Shown in pieces: positions 1 to 10,000 of a stretch of DNA of 64,000 nucleotides; the stretch's first letter is position 1, and each line of letters starts with the position of its first letter. The position numbers and the translations under genes are program-made. The notes beneath the pieces were generated by a model. The model made no database searches and was not told where the DNA came from. It saw only the letters and a list, made by a program, of their open reading frames with translations. The stretch comes from Alphaproteobacteria bacterium (GTDB taxonomy: Bacteria > Pseudomonadota > Alphaproteobacteria > RF32 > CAG-239), in assembly GCA_900767645.1 (NCBI GenBank), contig CAAFZY010000040.1:9947-73946 (forward strand). The letters are read 5' to 3'.

Positions 1-335
1 CCTGCTTCGGCAAGACGAAAACCGGCAATTTCAGATAACGAAGCAAGAACAGAACTTAAAACAGCATGAGAACCGTGACACTGAATTTCAATAACATCTT
101 CACCGGTAAAAGAGTGAGGAGCCTTAAAATACAAAAGCAACGCTTTATCCAATGTTTCATGTGAAACGGAATCTTTTATATCAGTAAAATAAGCATAACG
201 AGGTTTAATTTCCGATATTTTTATATCAGTCATCAAACCAATAACATCAGAAGCGTGTTCGCCTGAAATTCTGATTACGGCGACGCCTGATTTACCAAAA
301 ACCGTTGAAAGCGCATATATTGTTTTATTATCCAT
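1..335 (-). CDS. mnmE: tRNA modification GTPase MnmE, N-terminal part (runs off the left edge)
   Basis: The first 111 codons are visible on the minus strand, from the ATG at 335 to the window edge. The translation opens MDNKTIYALSTVFGKSGVAV and continues with VIRISG and a PHSFTGEDVIEIQCHGS stretch, both diagnostic of the formyl-THF-binding N-terminal domain of MnmE (TrmE). MnmE with MnmG makes the cmnm5 modification of U34 in tRNAs. The helical and G domains lie outside the window. A GAGG ribosome binding site precedes the ATG. In many alphaproteobacteria mnmE lies near rho and the origin, which fits the layout here. Confidence 0.93.
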   Translation of the reverse strand, partial: MDNKTIYALSTVFGKSGVAVIRISGEHASDVIGLMTDIKISEIKPRYAYFTDIKDSVSHETLDKALLLYFKAPHSFTGEDVIEIQCHGSHAVLSSVLASLSEIAGFRLAEA

Positions 336-508
336 TTTAACCTCGTTGTTATTTTGATAAACTAAATAATATTTATTAATATTTATATAAATTTTTGATT
401 TTAAGCCCCTCAGAGCGATTTTTAGATTTTTTTAACAGTTATATTATAGCTTGTGTTAAAATGCGCTCTACGGGCTTTATACGAGTTCAAATTTTTTAAG
501 GATTAAAA

Positions 509-1177
509 ATGAAAAAGAAGCTTATAATTTGGGATTTTGACGGCGTAATCGCCGATACTGAAAAACTTTGGCTTAAAAACAGACAAATTTTAATGAAAGA
601 AGCCTTAGGCATAGATTGGGATTGGCAAACCATAAATCATTACTTGCGCGGAACCGGCGACCGAACTAAACGTATGGTGCTTGATAATTTAGGTATAACC
701 ACAGATGACGACTTCTGGAATAAAAGTATTGAAATGGATATTAACACCATGCACAGCGAAGGTTTTGAATTAACCGACGGCATTGAAGATATATTCAAGT
801 TGCCTGTTAAACAATGTATTGCCACCGGAGGAGTCAAGGATAAAACCGCTGAAAAAATCAAAATAACCGGTATTAAAAATTACTTTCCGGACGATAAAGT
901 TTTTACTATTGATATGGTAAAAAACGGAAAACCGGAACCTGATTTATTTTTACTCGCAGCCGAAAAAATGGGTGAAAAACCTGAAGATTCCGTTGTTATT
1001 GAAGATTCAATCGCCGGTCTTACCGCCGCTGTTAAAGCCGGCTGTTTGCCGATTGCTTTTTTGGCAGGTGATATTGAAAACGACCAAATTCACCTTGAAA
1101 AGGTTAAAAAGCTTGGAATTAAATACATTTTTCACAATATGAAAGACGTAAAAAATTTAATTAACGAACTATTTTAA
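509..1177 (+). CDS. HAD-superfamily hydrolase, beta-phosphoglucomutase-like
   Basis: A 222-residue soluble protein with HAD motif I near the N-terminus (IIWDFDGVIAD; nucleophile D9, acid/base D11), a helical cap region, and a motif III/IV region with KPEPDLFLLAAEKM followed by VVIEDSIAGLTAAVKAG. This pattern is typical of the PGM-like/phosphatase branch that acts on small phosphorylated metabolites; the substrate cannot be read from sequence. AAGG lies about 7 bases before the ATG. It is divergent from mnmE and its 3' end overlaps convergent dnaQ by 9 bp. Confidence 0.85.
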   Translation: MKKKLIIWDFDGVIADTEKLWLKNRQILMKEALGIDWDWQTINHYLRGTGDRTKRMVLDNLGITTDDDFWNKSIEMDINTMHSEGFELTDGIEDIFKLPVKQCIATGGVKDKTAEKIKITGIKNYFPDDKVFTIDMVKNGKPEPDLFLLAAEKMGEKPEDSVVIEDSIAGLTAAVKAGCLPIAFLAGDIENDQIHLEKVKKLGIKYIFHNMKDVKNLINELF

Positions 1178-1855
1178 CCAAATTGCATCAGTAATTTTAT
1201 CGGTCAAAAATTTTTCATGTTCTTGCAACTCTTGTTCAGAAAGCGGAAAATTTCGAGCTTGCCGGTAAACACGACTGGTTTGTCCATGCTCGGCTTTACG
1301 CTCGGAAACAACCTCGGCATCAAGCTTCATGGTTGGTTCGGCTCCGCCTAAAAGCTCTAAATAAACCTCAGATAAAAGTTCCGCATCAAGCAAAGCGCCA
1401 TGCTTGGTACGGGCAGAGTTATCAATATTAAAACGGCGGCATAAAGCGTCAAGATTATTACGGGCTCCCGGAAATTTTTCACGAGCTATTTCCAGAGTAT
1501 CAATCACTCGACTTTGCGGATAGGTCGGAAACCCCTTATGCTTAAACTCGTAGTTAATAAAATTAATATCAAATGAGGCATTATGAGCAACCAAAATGCC
1601 GTCATCACCTACAAAATCGATAAAATCTTGTGCAATTTCATGCAGTTTCGGATAATTTTTTAAAAAATCATACGTCAACCCATGCACTTTTACAACCTCT
1701 TCAGGAACATCACGCTCCGGATTGATATATTGGTGATAAGTACGGCCGGTCGGCATATGATTAATCAATTCAACCGCCCCTATTTCAACCAATTTATCGC
1801 CTTCTTGCGGGCTTAAACCGGTTGTTTCGGTATCAAAAACAATTTCTCTTAACAT
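1169..1855 (-). CDS. dnaQ: DNA polymerase III epsilon subunit (3'-5' proofreading exonuclease)
   Basis: 228 residues with the DEDDh exonuclease signature: Exo I FDTETTGL (D8, E10), Exo II VAHNASFDINFI, Exo III HGALLDAELLSEVYLEL. It proofreads for the replicative polymerase, whose alpha subunit (dnaE) is also in this window. The start overlaps the end of upstream coaE by 7 bp, so the two are probably translationally coupled. The coaE-dnaQ order beside the origin is common in alphaproteobacteria. Confidence 0.95.
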   Translation of the reverse strand: MLREIVFDTETTGLSPQEGDKLVEIGAVELINHMPTGRTYHQYINPERDVPEEVVKVHGLTYDFLKNYPKLHEIAQDFIDFVGDDGILVAHNASFDINFINYEFKHKGFPTYPQSRVIDTLEIAREKFPGARNNLDALCRRFNIDNSARTKHGALLDAELLSEVYLELLGGAEPTMKLDAEVVSERKAEHGQTSRVYRQARNFPLSEQELQEHEKFLTDKITDAIWLK

Positions 1856-2439
1856 TTTACACCAATTTCCTCAATTAACATTGCAAGCTCAGCTTTAAGT
1901 ATTCCGATAGATTTGTCGGTATCAACCGCATAATCTGATAAAAATATTCTGTCATTATTACTCATTTGCACCGCATTAATTTTTTCAAACTCGGCCTCTG
2001 AAATATTATCGCGCAGCATAACTCGTTGTTTTTGCACATTATAAGGAGCATCAGCAACTATTATGTCCGTGCAATACTTTTCCCAACCCATTTCAAACAA
2101 CAGCGCAACATCAACAAATATAACATCTTCACCACAAGATGCTGCTTTACGGATTACCGACAAAAACTTTTGTTTCAAAAACGGGTGAGTTAAAGTTTCA
2201 AGCTTTTTAAGTTTAACATTATCATCAAACACAAGCGTACGTAATTTTCGCTTATTAAAAACGCCATTTTGCCAACTTTCCGGAAAGTTTTGATAAATTA
2301 CGCTTAAAAACCTATCATCATAATAAAGTTGACGACACCATTTATCAATATCATAAACAACAAATCCCAACCGGCGGATAAGTCCGGCAATTGTCGTTTT
2401 ACCACATCCGATTGAGCCGGTTATTGCGATAATTCTCAT
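1849..2439 (-). CDS. coaE: Dephospho-CoA kinase
   Basis: 196 residues; phosphorylates the 3'-OH of dephospho-CoA in the last step of CoA synthesis. The N-terminus carries the P-loop ITGSIGCGKTTIAGL (residues 6-20), followed by the CoaE-typical YDIDKWCRQLY and a VDVALLFEMGWE segment in the substrate-binding region. First gene of a two-gene leftward operon with dnaQ (7 bp overlap). Its start borders the gene-free origin-like region. Length is normal for the family. Confidence 0.94.
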   Translation of the reverse strand: MRIIAITGSIGCGKTTIAGLIRRLGFVVYDIDKWCRQLYYDDRFLSVIYQNFPESWQNGVFNKRKLRTLVFDDNVKLKKLETLTHPFLKQKFLSVIRKAASCGEDVIFVDVALLFEMGWEKYCTDIIVADAPYNVQKQRVMLRDNISEAEFEKINAVQMSNNDRIFLSDYAVDTDKSIGILKAELAMLIEEIGVKC

Positions 2440-2470
2440 ATTTTTTCCTTATTTTAGCAACTTAGCTCAG

Positions 2471-2813
2471 TTATGCACAATTAAGCAACAAACTGTGCAT
2501 AACTTTGTAACATTGAGCGCATTATAACTATTTATGAAGATAATTAAAAACATTTCAGATACTTTATTAACATCTAAAATAATTTTAATCACAGCTGTTA
2601 ATTTTGTGCAAAGCTCATTTTATTAACAAGTAGTTAATTTTTACTAAGTGATTGAATCCGAAAATCATTAATATTTTATTAATAAAGTTATTAACAGATT
2701 GTTAAACTTTAGTATAAGTTTGTGGATAAAAACTTATCCCCAATAATCGCACAGATATACTATTAACTACTATAATTTTAAAATTTAAATTTGGGCGATA
2801 AGGGTGTGCATAA
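2471..2813. other. Candidate chromosomal replication origin (oriC) with DnaA boxes and CtrA-type sites
   Basis: A gene-free AT-rich gap between coaE and rho. DnaA-box-like 9-mers: TTATGCACA at 2471-2479, its reverse complement TGTGCATAA at 2494-2502 and 2805-2813, an exact consensus box TGTGGATAA at 2721-2729, and the one-mismatch TTATCCCCA at 2734-2742. The exact CtrA consensus TTAA-N7-TTAA occurs three times, at 2623-2637, 2668-2682 and 2691-2705; the last two are 8 bp apart. A GANTC site (possible CcrM target) is at 2654-2658. The stretch 2520-2720 is very AT-rich and could unwind. The flanking genes (mnmE, rho, coaE, dnaQ) are those found around oriC in several alphaproteobacteria. Function is inferred from motifs and context. 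Confidence 0.72.
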
Positions 2814-2830
2814 ATCCGGCTAAAAAGCAA

Positions 2831-2859
2831 TTGACTTTTTTTGAGCTGTTGCGTATATA
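2831..2859 (+). promoter_or_regulatory. Sigma70-type promoter of rho
   Basis: TTGACT (2831-2836) and TATATA (2854-2859) are separated by 17 bp, about 55 bp before the rho start. It begins just after the last DnaA box of the origin-like region, so rho transcription starts at the edge of that region. Confidence 0.6.
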
Positions 2860-2913
2860 TATAGCTGTTACATTCGTAACTTTCCAGTTTAATTTTCAAA
2901 CAAAAAGGTTCAT

Positions 2914-4167
2914 ATGCATTTAAAGGAATTAAAAGACAAATCTCCGCAAGAGTTGCTTACATGGGCGGAAGATTTAGGCGTTGAAGACGCATCATCAATG
3001 CGTGTTCAAGATTTGGTTTTTGCCATTATGAAAAAAGTTGCCTCGGAAGACAACGTTATATATGGCGACGGGGTTATTGAGGTTTTACAAGACGGATTTG
3101 GTTTTTTACGTTCTTCAAAATCTAATTATTTAGCAAGTCCTGACGATATTTATGTTTCACCGGCTCAAGTTAAAAAATTCGGTTTGAGAACCGGAGATAC
3201 GGTGGAAGGCGAAATCAGAGCACCTAAAGATAACGAACGTTACTTTGCCTTAACCAAAATTAACACTATCAACTATGAAAATCCCGAAAAATCAAAATTG
3301 AGAGTTAATTTTGACAACTTAACTCCGTTGTATCCTACAAAAAAACTCAACTTTGATATTATTTGCGGCGAAAAAGATTACACAACCCGTGTTATAGATT
3401 TAATTGCACCGCAAGGTAAAGGGCAGCGAGGGTTGATTGTGGCTCCGCCGCGTACAGGTAAAACGGTTATGCTGCAAAATATTGCCCACGCCATTGCCGT
3501 TAATCATCCTGAGGTTTATTTAATAGTGCTTTTAATTGACGAACGTCCGGAAGAAGTTACCGATATGACGCGTTCGGTTAAAGGAGAGGTTGTTTCATCA
3601 ACCTTTGATGAACCGGCAACCCGCCATGTTCAAGTGGCTGAATTAGTGATTGAAAAAGCCAAGCGTTTGGTGGAAACCAAAAAAGACGTAGTTATTTTAC
3701 TTGATTCTATTACTCGTTTAGGGCGCGCATACAACGCCGTGGTGCCGTCATCAGGTAAGGTTTTAACCGGCGGTGTTGACGCAAATGCTTTACAACGTCC
3801 TAAAAGACTGCTCGGCGCTGCTCGTAATGTGGAAGAAGGCGGCTCGTTGACTATTATTGCCACCGCATTGATTGATACCGGATCGCGTATGGATGAAGTT
3901 ATTTTTGAAGAGTTTAAAGGTACCGGAAATTCTGAAATTATTCTTGACCGCAAGCTTACGGATAAACGCTTATTCCCAACTATTGATATAACACGTTCCG
4001 GAACACGTAAAGAAGAGTTGTTGGTTGATAAAAACACTCTTTCAAAGATGTGGGTTCTGCGCCGTGTGTTAATGCAAATGGGTATGACCGACGGTATGGA
4101 ATTTTTACTTGATAAACTCAGAATGTCGAAAGATAATCAAGATTTCTTTAACAATATGAACAGTTAA
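2914..4167 (+). CDS. rho: Transcription termination factor Rho
   Basis: 417 residues, normal for Rho. Order: N-terminal helical domain, cold-shock-like RNA-binding domain (residues 48-110, with GVIEVLQDGFGFLRS), then the RecA-type ATPase with Walker A APPRTGKT (K183), LIDERPEEVTDM, and Walker B VVILLDSITRLGRAYN. The hexameric helicase terminates untranslated transcripts. There is no long low-complexity N-terminal insertion. AAGG precedes the ATG. It is single-gene, with a stem-loop after the stop. Confidence 0.97.
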   Translation: MHLKELKDKSPQELLTWAEDLGVEDASSMRVQDLVFAIMKKVASEDNVIYGDGVIEVLQDGFGFLRSSKSNYLASPDDIYVSPAQVKKFGLRTGDTVEGEIRAPKDNERYFALTKINTINYENPEKSKLRVNFDNLTPLYPTKKLNFDIICGEKDYTTRVIDLIAPQGKGQRGLIVAPPRTGKTVMLQNIAHAIAVNHPEVYLIVLLIDERPEEVTDMTRSVKGEVVSSTFDEPATRHVQVAELVIEKAKRLVETKKDVVILLDSITRLGRAYNAVVPSSGKVLTGGVDANALQRPKRLLGAARNVEEGGSLTIIATALIDTGSRMDEVIFEEFKGTGNSEIILDRKLTDKRLFPTIDITRSGTRKEELLVDKNTLSKMWVLRRVLMQMGMTDGMEFLLDKLRMSKDNQDFFNNMNS

Positions 4168-4181
4168 ATGTTTTCTTGCCT

Positions 4182-4228
4182 GCAACTTTTTCTCTTATAT
4201 GCTTTTGTATACTATGGGAAAAAGTTGC
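4182..4228 (+). terminator. Stem-loop downstream of rho
   Basis: A perfect 11-bp inverted repeat, GCAACTTTTTC (4182-4192) and GAAAAAGTTGC (4218-4228), encloses a 25-nt loop that can itself fold weakly. No U-run follows, so it may be a 3'-end-stabilising hairpin rather than an intrinsic terminator. Confidence 0.45.
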
Positions 4229-4266
4229 GGCGCATCATAATCAGTTTTTGCAAAATTTTTATAAAT

Positions 4267-4896
4267 TTAAATCAGCCCCATTTTTTGAGCCGTAATTACA
4301 GCTTGGGTTCGATTATTAACGTTTAGTGAGCGTAGTAATGCATTAATGTGAAGTTTTACGGTTGCTTCCGATACGCCCATTTCATAAGCTATTTGCTTGT
4401 TTGATTTTCCTTCCGCAATTAAATCAAGCACTTGCGATTGTCGATTGGTTAAATTTTTGATTTTAACTTTGTAACGATGAATATCTGAAACTTCGGAGTT
4501 GCTTTTGTTTAAAGCCGTCGGAAAGTAAGTTCCTCCATTTAAAATATTTTTTAAGGCTTCTTTTACTGCTTTGGTGTCGGCGCGTTTGGGAATATAACCT
4601 TTTATTCCCAAGTCCAGAATTTTCATAATTTCACGAATGTCTTCACAGGCTGAAAGGGCAATAATTTTTACGTCAGGAGCTTTTTGTTTTAAAAATTTTA
4701 TTCCTTCTTCCCATTTAACATCAGACATATCCAAATCAAGCAAAATAAAATCAATTCCGCTTTCTTCATAAATTATTTTAACAGCTTGTGAAAAATTAGA
4801 TGCTTGAATAATAATAGTATCAGGAAATTGTTGTTCTAAATCAAGAGCTAAACGGTCACGGTACAAGGGATGTTCATCGGTAATCAAAATTTTCAT
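4267..4896 (-). CDS. NarL/LuxR-type response regulator (orphan)
   Basis: 209 residues. The receiver domain (residues 1-120) has acidic DE near the N-terminus and phospho-acceptor D54 in FILLDLDMS. The C-terminal LuxR/GerE helix-turn-helix spans about 145-205 (LTNRQSQVLDLIAEGKSNKQ, then VSEATVKLHINALLRSLNV). It should be a phosphorylation-controlled DNA-binding regulator. No histidine kinase is adjacent; the only kinase in the window is the CckA-like protein 36 kb away, which normally signals through a different relay. An AGGAGAAA ribosome binding site precedes the ATG. Confidence 0.88.
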   Translation of the reverse strand: MKILITDEHPLYRDRLALDLEQQFPDTIIIQASNFSQAVKIIYEESGIDFILLDLDMSDVKWEEGIKFLKQKAPDVKIIALSACEDIREIMKILDLGIKGYIPKRADTKAVKEALKNILNGGTYFPTALNKSNSEVSDIHRYKVKIKNLTNRQSQVLDLIAEGKSNKQIAYEMGVSEATVKLHINALLRSLNVNNRTQAVITAQKMGLI

Positions 4897-5016
4897 GATA
4901 AATTTCTCCTTAAATTTTGCTAATAAGCTGCTTTGACTGCAAATATAGTGATGCTTGCAGTCATTTAAAGTCCATTTATCTAAAAAATATGATAGTTGTA
5001 TTTTCTAGAAAAGATT

Positions 5017-5469
5017 CTAAAGTTCAATATATTCAATACCGGCTTCTTTGAACATTTGGGCGGAATATTCAAGTTTATCGCGCCATGTTCCTTTAGGTGA
5101 GTTTTCATCAATAATAATTTTATTGGTGATAACCATTTTTATACCGGCTTGAATTATGGCTCGGGCACAATCGGTACACGGAGCATGAGTTGCGTATAAT
5201 ACACAGCCCTTTAAAGATGTTCCGGTTAAACATGCGTTATAAATAGCATTTCGCTCGGCGTGTTCAAAAAAATCGTATTTGGTAGGACGCTCCATGCGTT
5301 CGGAAATATTATCATCAACCCCGCGTACCAGACCGTTATATCCGGTTGCTCTGATTTCACGGTCTGGGCCGACAACAACGGCTCCGGTTTTGGTTGACGG
5401 GTCTTTTGACCACGATGCCACCAAAAAAGCAAGTTCCATAAAACGATGATGCCATTTATCCGAAAACAT
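5017..5469 (-). CDS. dCMP/cytidine deaminase family protein (ComEB-like)
   Basis: 150 residues with the zinc-dependent deaminase signature HAERNAIYNA (H70, catalytic E72) and PCTDCARAII (C98, C101). The N-terminal SKDPSTKTGAVVV and the GYNGLVRGV loop match deoxycytidylate deaminases, which make dUMP for thymidylate synthesis. Monocistronic, with RBS GGAGAA. Distinguishing dCMP deaminase from a related nucleotide deaminase would need structure or phylogeny. Confidence 0.85.
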   Translation of the reverse strand: MFSDKWHHRFMELAFLVASWSKDPSTKTGAVVVGPDREIRATGYNGLVRGVDDNISERMERPTKYDFFEHAERNAIYNACLTGTSLKGCVLYATHAPCTDCARAIIQAGIKMVITNKIIIDENSPKGTWRDKLEYSAQMFKEAGIEYIEL

Positions 5470-5630
5470 AAAACTTCTCCATTAAAACATATACATAATA
5501 TTTTTATAATCTTAATAAAAAACTAATTTTATGTCGAAATATTGTATTTTGAAACAGGTTGCTCTTGACAAAGGCTGAAAAATATCCCAATTTAGCAACA
5601 GTGTTTTTTATTTAATTTAAGGAGAAAAAA

Positions 5631-6908
5631 ATGAGTGCTATTATAGATATTCATGCACGTGAAATTCTTGATTCTCGCGGTAATCCGACCGTTGAGGCTG
5701 ATGTTGTTTTACAAAGCGGCGCTTTTGGTCGCGCTGCCGTTCCGTCAGGAGCTTCAACCGGTGTTCATGAAGCTGTGGAATTACGCGATGGCGATAAAAA
5801 ACGTTATATGGGCAAAGGTGTTGAAAAAGCCGTTGCTAACGTTAATGACGTTATTTATGATGCTTTGGCCGGTTTGGAAGCCGAAGATCAGATTGAAATT
5901 GATAATACCATGATTAATCTTGACGGCACTGAAAACAAAGGTAAACTCGGCGCTAACGCTATTTTGGCAGTATCTTTGGCTGTTGCTAAAGCTCAGGCTG
6001 AAGAGGCCGGTTTGCCGTTATATCGTTATTTAGGCGGCACAATGGCTCGTACTTTGCCGGTTCCGATGATGAATATCGTAAACGGCGGTAAGCACGCAGA
6101 TAACCCGATTGATATTCAAGAATTTATGATTATGCCGGTTTCTGCTCCGTCAATCAAAGAAGCCGTTCGTATGGGTGCTGAAATTTTCCATACCTTGAAA
6201 AAGAACTTAAAAGCAGCCGGCCATAATACCAACGTTGGTGATGAAGGCGGTTTTGCTCCTAACTTAAAATCTGCCGAAGAAGCTTTGTCATTTATTGTTA
6301 AAGCCATTTCCGATGCCGGATTTAAGCCGGGTGATGATGTTGTTTTGGCAATTGATGCCGCTTCATCGGAATTTTATGAAAACGGTAAATATGAAATGAA
6401 GGGCGAAGGTAAATCTTATACCTCAGCTCAAATGGTTGAATTTTACAAAGATTTATGTTCTCGTTTCCCGATTTTTTCAATTGAAGACGGTATGGCCGAA
6501 GACGACTGGGAAGGCTGGAAAATGTTGACCGATACTTTGGGCGATAAAGTTCAGCTTGTTGGCGACGACTTATTTGTTACCAATCCGAAACGCTTGGCTA
6601 TGGGTATTGAAAAAGGTGTTGCAAACTCTATTTTGGTTAAAGTAAATCAAATCGGTTCATTAACCGAAACCATGAAAGCGGTTGATTTGGCACAGCGCAA
6701 TAAATATAGCGCTGTTTTATCACACCGTTCCGGTGAAACCGAAGATACCACAATTGCAGATATTGCAGTTGCTACCAACTGTGGCCAAATTAAAACCGGT
6801 TCAATGTCACGTACCGACCGTATGGCTAAATACAATCAACTGATTCGTATTGAAGAAGAACTCGGTGATATGGCTGTTTATGCCGGCAAATCTATCTTGA
6901 AAAAATAA
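5631..6908 (+). CDS. eno: Enolase
   Basis: 425 residues; interconverts 2-phosphoglycerate and phosphoenolpyruvate. Hallmarks: N-terminal REILDSRGNPTVEADV, substrate-loop GASTGVHEAVELRDGD, catalytic GDEGGFAPNL, metal ligand in SIEDGMAEDDW, catalytic lysine in ILVKVNQIGS, and the signature SHRSGETEDTTIAD. AAGGAGAAAAAA precedes the ATG. An intrinsic terminator follows, so it is probably a single-gene unit. A TTGACA lies at about 5570, without a convincing -10. Confidence 0.97.
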   Translation: MSAIIDIHAREILDSRGNPTVEADVVLQSGAFGRAAVPSGASTGVHEAVELRDGDKKRYMGKGVEKAVANVNDVIYDALAGLEAEDQIEIDNTMINLDGTENKGKLGANAILAVSLAVAKAQAEEAGLPLYRYLGGTMARTLPVPMMNIVNGGKHADNPIDIQEFMIMPVSAPSIKEAVRMGAEIFHTLKKNLKAAGHNTNVGDEGGFAPNLKSAEEALSFIVKAISDAGFKPGDDVVLAIDAASSEFYENGKYEMKGEGKSYTSAQMVEFYKDLCSRFPIFSIEDGMAEDDWEGWKMLTDTLGDKVQLVGDDLFVTNPKRLAMGIEKGVANSILVKVNQIGSLTETMKAVDLAQRNKYSAVLSHRSGETEDTTIADIAVATNCGQIKTGSMSRTDRMAKYNQLIRIEEELGDMAVYAGKSILKK

Positions 6909-6933
6909 TTTTTTAAGAAGATTATATCAAAAT

Positions 6934-6970
6934 AATTATCCGGAGCATGATTGTTCCGGATAATTTTTTT
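6934..6970 (+). terminator. Intrinsic terminator of eno
   Basis: An 11-bp perfect stem, AATTATCCGGA / TCCGGATAATT (6934-6944 and 6955-6965), with a 10-nt loop and a run of Ts. Confidence 0.9.
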
Positions 6971-7055
6971 AAAAGTTAAGTATATCTGTTAAAAATAGGT
7001 TGAGAAAAACAAAAGATGTTTTTATACTTTGAGTAAATTCAAAAGGCCGGTGAAA

Positions 7056-10000
7056 ATGCAAAATCCTAAATTTATACATCTGCGCGTACACACCGCGTAT
7101 TCATTATCAGAAGGCGCTATTAAAATTGGCGACCTTATCCATTATTTGCATCAAAAAAACATTCCGGCGATTGCGGTTACCGACAGCGGTAATATGTTTG
7201 GCGGTAAGGCTTTTTCAAAATATGCCTCGGAAGAAGGGGTTAAACCGATTTTAGGATGCATATTTTTTATGCGCAATCCGGATTCGGATAATTTACTGCT
7301 TACCAAAGGTAAGGCGGTTGAGCGTGATAAACTCATTTTACTCGTGATGAACTCTACCGGCTATGAAAACATCATGAAATTAATGAAGTTGTTTTATTTG
7401 GATAATACCGCCAACGGTGATGACCCGCAGCTTAAATATTCTGATTTGGAACAATATAATGAAGGTTTGATTGCTTTAACCGGCGGGGTTGACGGAGCAG
7501 TCGGAAGGTTGTTGCTTGAAAATCGCGCGGAAGAAGCCGAACAAATGCTGCAAACGTTGCAAAAAATTTTTAGCAATCGTTTATATATTGAAATTTCGCG
7601 AATCGGTTTGGAAAGTGAGCAAAAAACCGAACAAAGTTTTATTGATTTTGCTTATAAATATAATATTCCGTTAGTGGCAACCAATGAAGTTTTCTTTTTT
7701 GACCAAAGTATGTATGAAGCGCACGATGCCTTGATTTGTATTGCAGCCGGTGAAGTTTTGGCCAACGATAAGCGAAAACATTTTTCACCAAATAATCGCT
7801 TGCGTTCTGAAGATGAAATGGTTGAATTGTTTAAGGATTTGCCTGAAGCGGTGGAAAATACGGTTAAAATTGCGCAAAGGTGTAATTATCTTTCAACTAA
7901 AGTAAAACCTCTGTTGCCTATTTTTGAATGTCCGGACGGTAAAACGCAAGATGAATATATTACCGAAGAAGCTCATAAAGGTTTAGCCGAGCGTATGCAA
8001 AAGCATGTTTATTTTGAGGGTATGACTGATGAGCAGAAAGCTGAAATTGATAAAAAATATTATGACCGTTTGGAGTATGAATTAAGCGTTATTAAACGTA
8101 TGGGGTTTCCGGGGTATTTTTTAATAGTGTCGGATTTTATCAGATGGTCAAAAACACACGGAGTTCCGGTAGGACCGGGGCGCGGTTCGGGCGCCGGTTC
8201 AATTGTGGCATGGTCGCTTAAAATTACCGAGCTTGACCCTATTAAACTTGAATTGCTGTTTGAAAGATTTTTAAATCCTGACCGTGTAAATATGCCTGAT
8301 TTTGACGTTGACTTTTGTCAGGAAAATCGCTTTAAAACCATTGAGTATGTGCAAAATAAATATGGATTTGACCATGTGGCGCAAATTATTACTTATGGTA
8401 AGTTGCAGTCAAAAGCGGTTATCAGAGATGTGGCGCGCGTTTTGCAAATGCCGTATACACAGGCCGATAAAATTTCAAAAATGATACCGAATCCGGTACA
8501 GGGAAAAAATGTTTCATTGCAAGAGGCGCTTGATCAGGTGCCTGAACTTGAAGATATGCGCCAACATGACCCGCAGGTCAATAAACTTTTTGATATTGCC
8601 ATGAAGCTTGAGGGGTTGTATCGCCATTCCGGCGTGCATGCCGCCGGCGTGGTTATCGGCGACCGCCCTCTTGATCAACTGGTTCCTCTTTATAAAGATC
8701 CGAAAGCCGATATGCCGGTTACGCAATACGATATGAAATATGTTGAAGAAACCGGCTTGATTAAATTTGACTTTTTAGGTTTGAAAACTTTAACCGTGAT
8801 TAAAAAAGCGGTTGATTGGGTGAAAAAAGTTAAAGGTATTGATTTGGATATGGATTCCATACCTTTAGATGATAAGCCGACTTATGAAATGATGCAGCGA
8901 GGCGATACGGCGGCGGTGTTTCAGTTTGAATCGGCCGGCATGAAAGATGTTCATAAACAAATAAAACCTGACCGTTTTGAAGATTTAATCGCAATTGTAT
9001 CGCTTTATCGTCCGGGACCGATGGATAACATTCCGACCTACATTAAGCGTAAGCACGGTGAAGAAAAAATTACGTATTTGCACCCCAGTTTGGCTCCTAT
9101 ATTAGATGAAACATACGGAATTATGGTTTATCAGGAGCAGGTGATGAATATTGCTCGCGCGCTTGGCGGATATACCATGGGTGAGGCGGATAAACTTCGT
9201 AAAGTTATGGGTAAAAAACAACGCGAGGAAATTCCGAAGCAACGCGAAAAATTTACAAAAGGCGCTATTGCCAACGGTATCAGTGAAGATGTCGCCAAAA
9301 GTATTTTTGACCAAATGGAAAAATTTGCTTCATACGGATTTAATAAATCGCACGCGGCGGCATATTCGCTCATTTCGTATCAAACCGCATATCTGAAGGC
9401 GCATTATCCAGTTGAATTTATGTGCGCGGTGATGGATTTAGATATTATCAATACTGATAAATTGGCGTTTTTTGTGGCGGAATGCCGTTCTACCGGAATG
9501 GAAATTTTGAAGCCTGATATTAATCTGTCAGACGCTGATTTTAGAGTTGAAGACAATAAAATCCGTTATGCGCTGGGTGCAATTAAAGGAGTAGGCTCTT
9601 CTTATATGCAGGGAATTGTTGAAGAGCGCTATCGTAACGGTCCTTTTAAGAGTATTTCTGATTTTTGTAATCGGGTTGATATTAAAAATGTAAACCGTAA
9701 GCAAATGTATCAATTGGTTAAGGCAGGAGCTTTTGATTGCCTTGAAAAGAACAGGGCAATGCTTTGCGAAAATGTTGATATAATGGTAAGCAATATTTTT
9801 GCCTCATCGGAAACTAAGAAAAGCGAGCAACAGTCGTTATTCGGTTCAGAAGAGCTGTGCGGTAAAATTAAATTAAAGGAAATTCCGGATTGGTCAAATT
9901 TGGAAAAATTACGCCATGAGGCGGAGGCAATCGGTTTTTATTTATCGGCTCATCCGCTGGATATTTATGCCGAAAGCGCGAAAAAACTCGGAGTTAAAAG

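Noticed and set aside
2702..2899. 65-codon minus-strand frame in the coaE-rho gap
   Set aside because: It covers DnaA boxes and the rho promoter, has no ribosome site, and its composition is non-coding.
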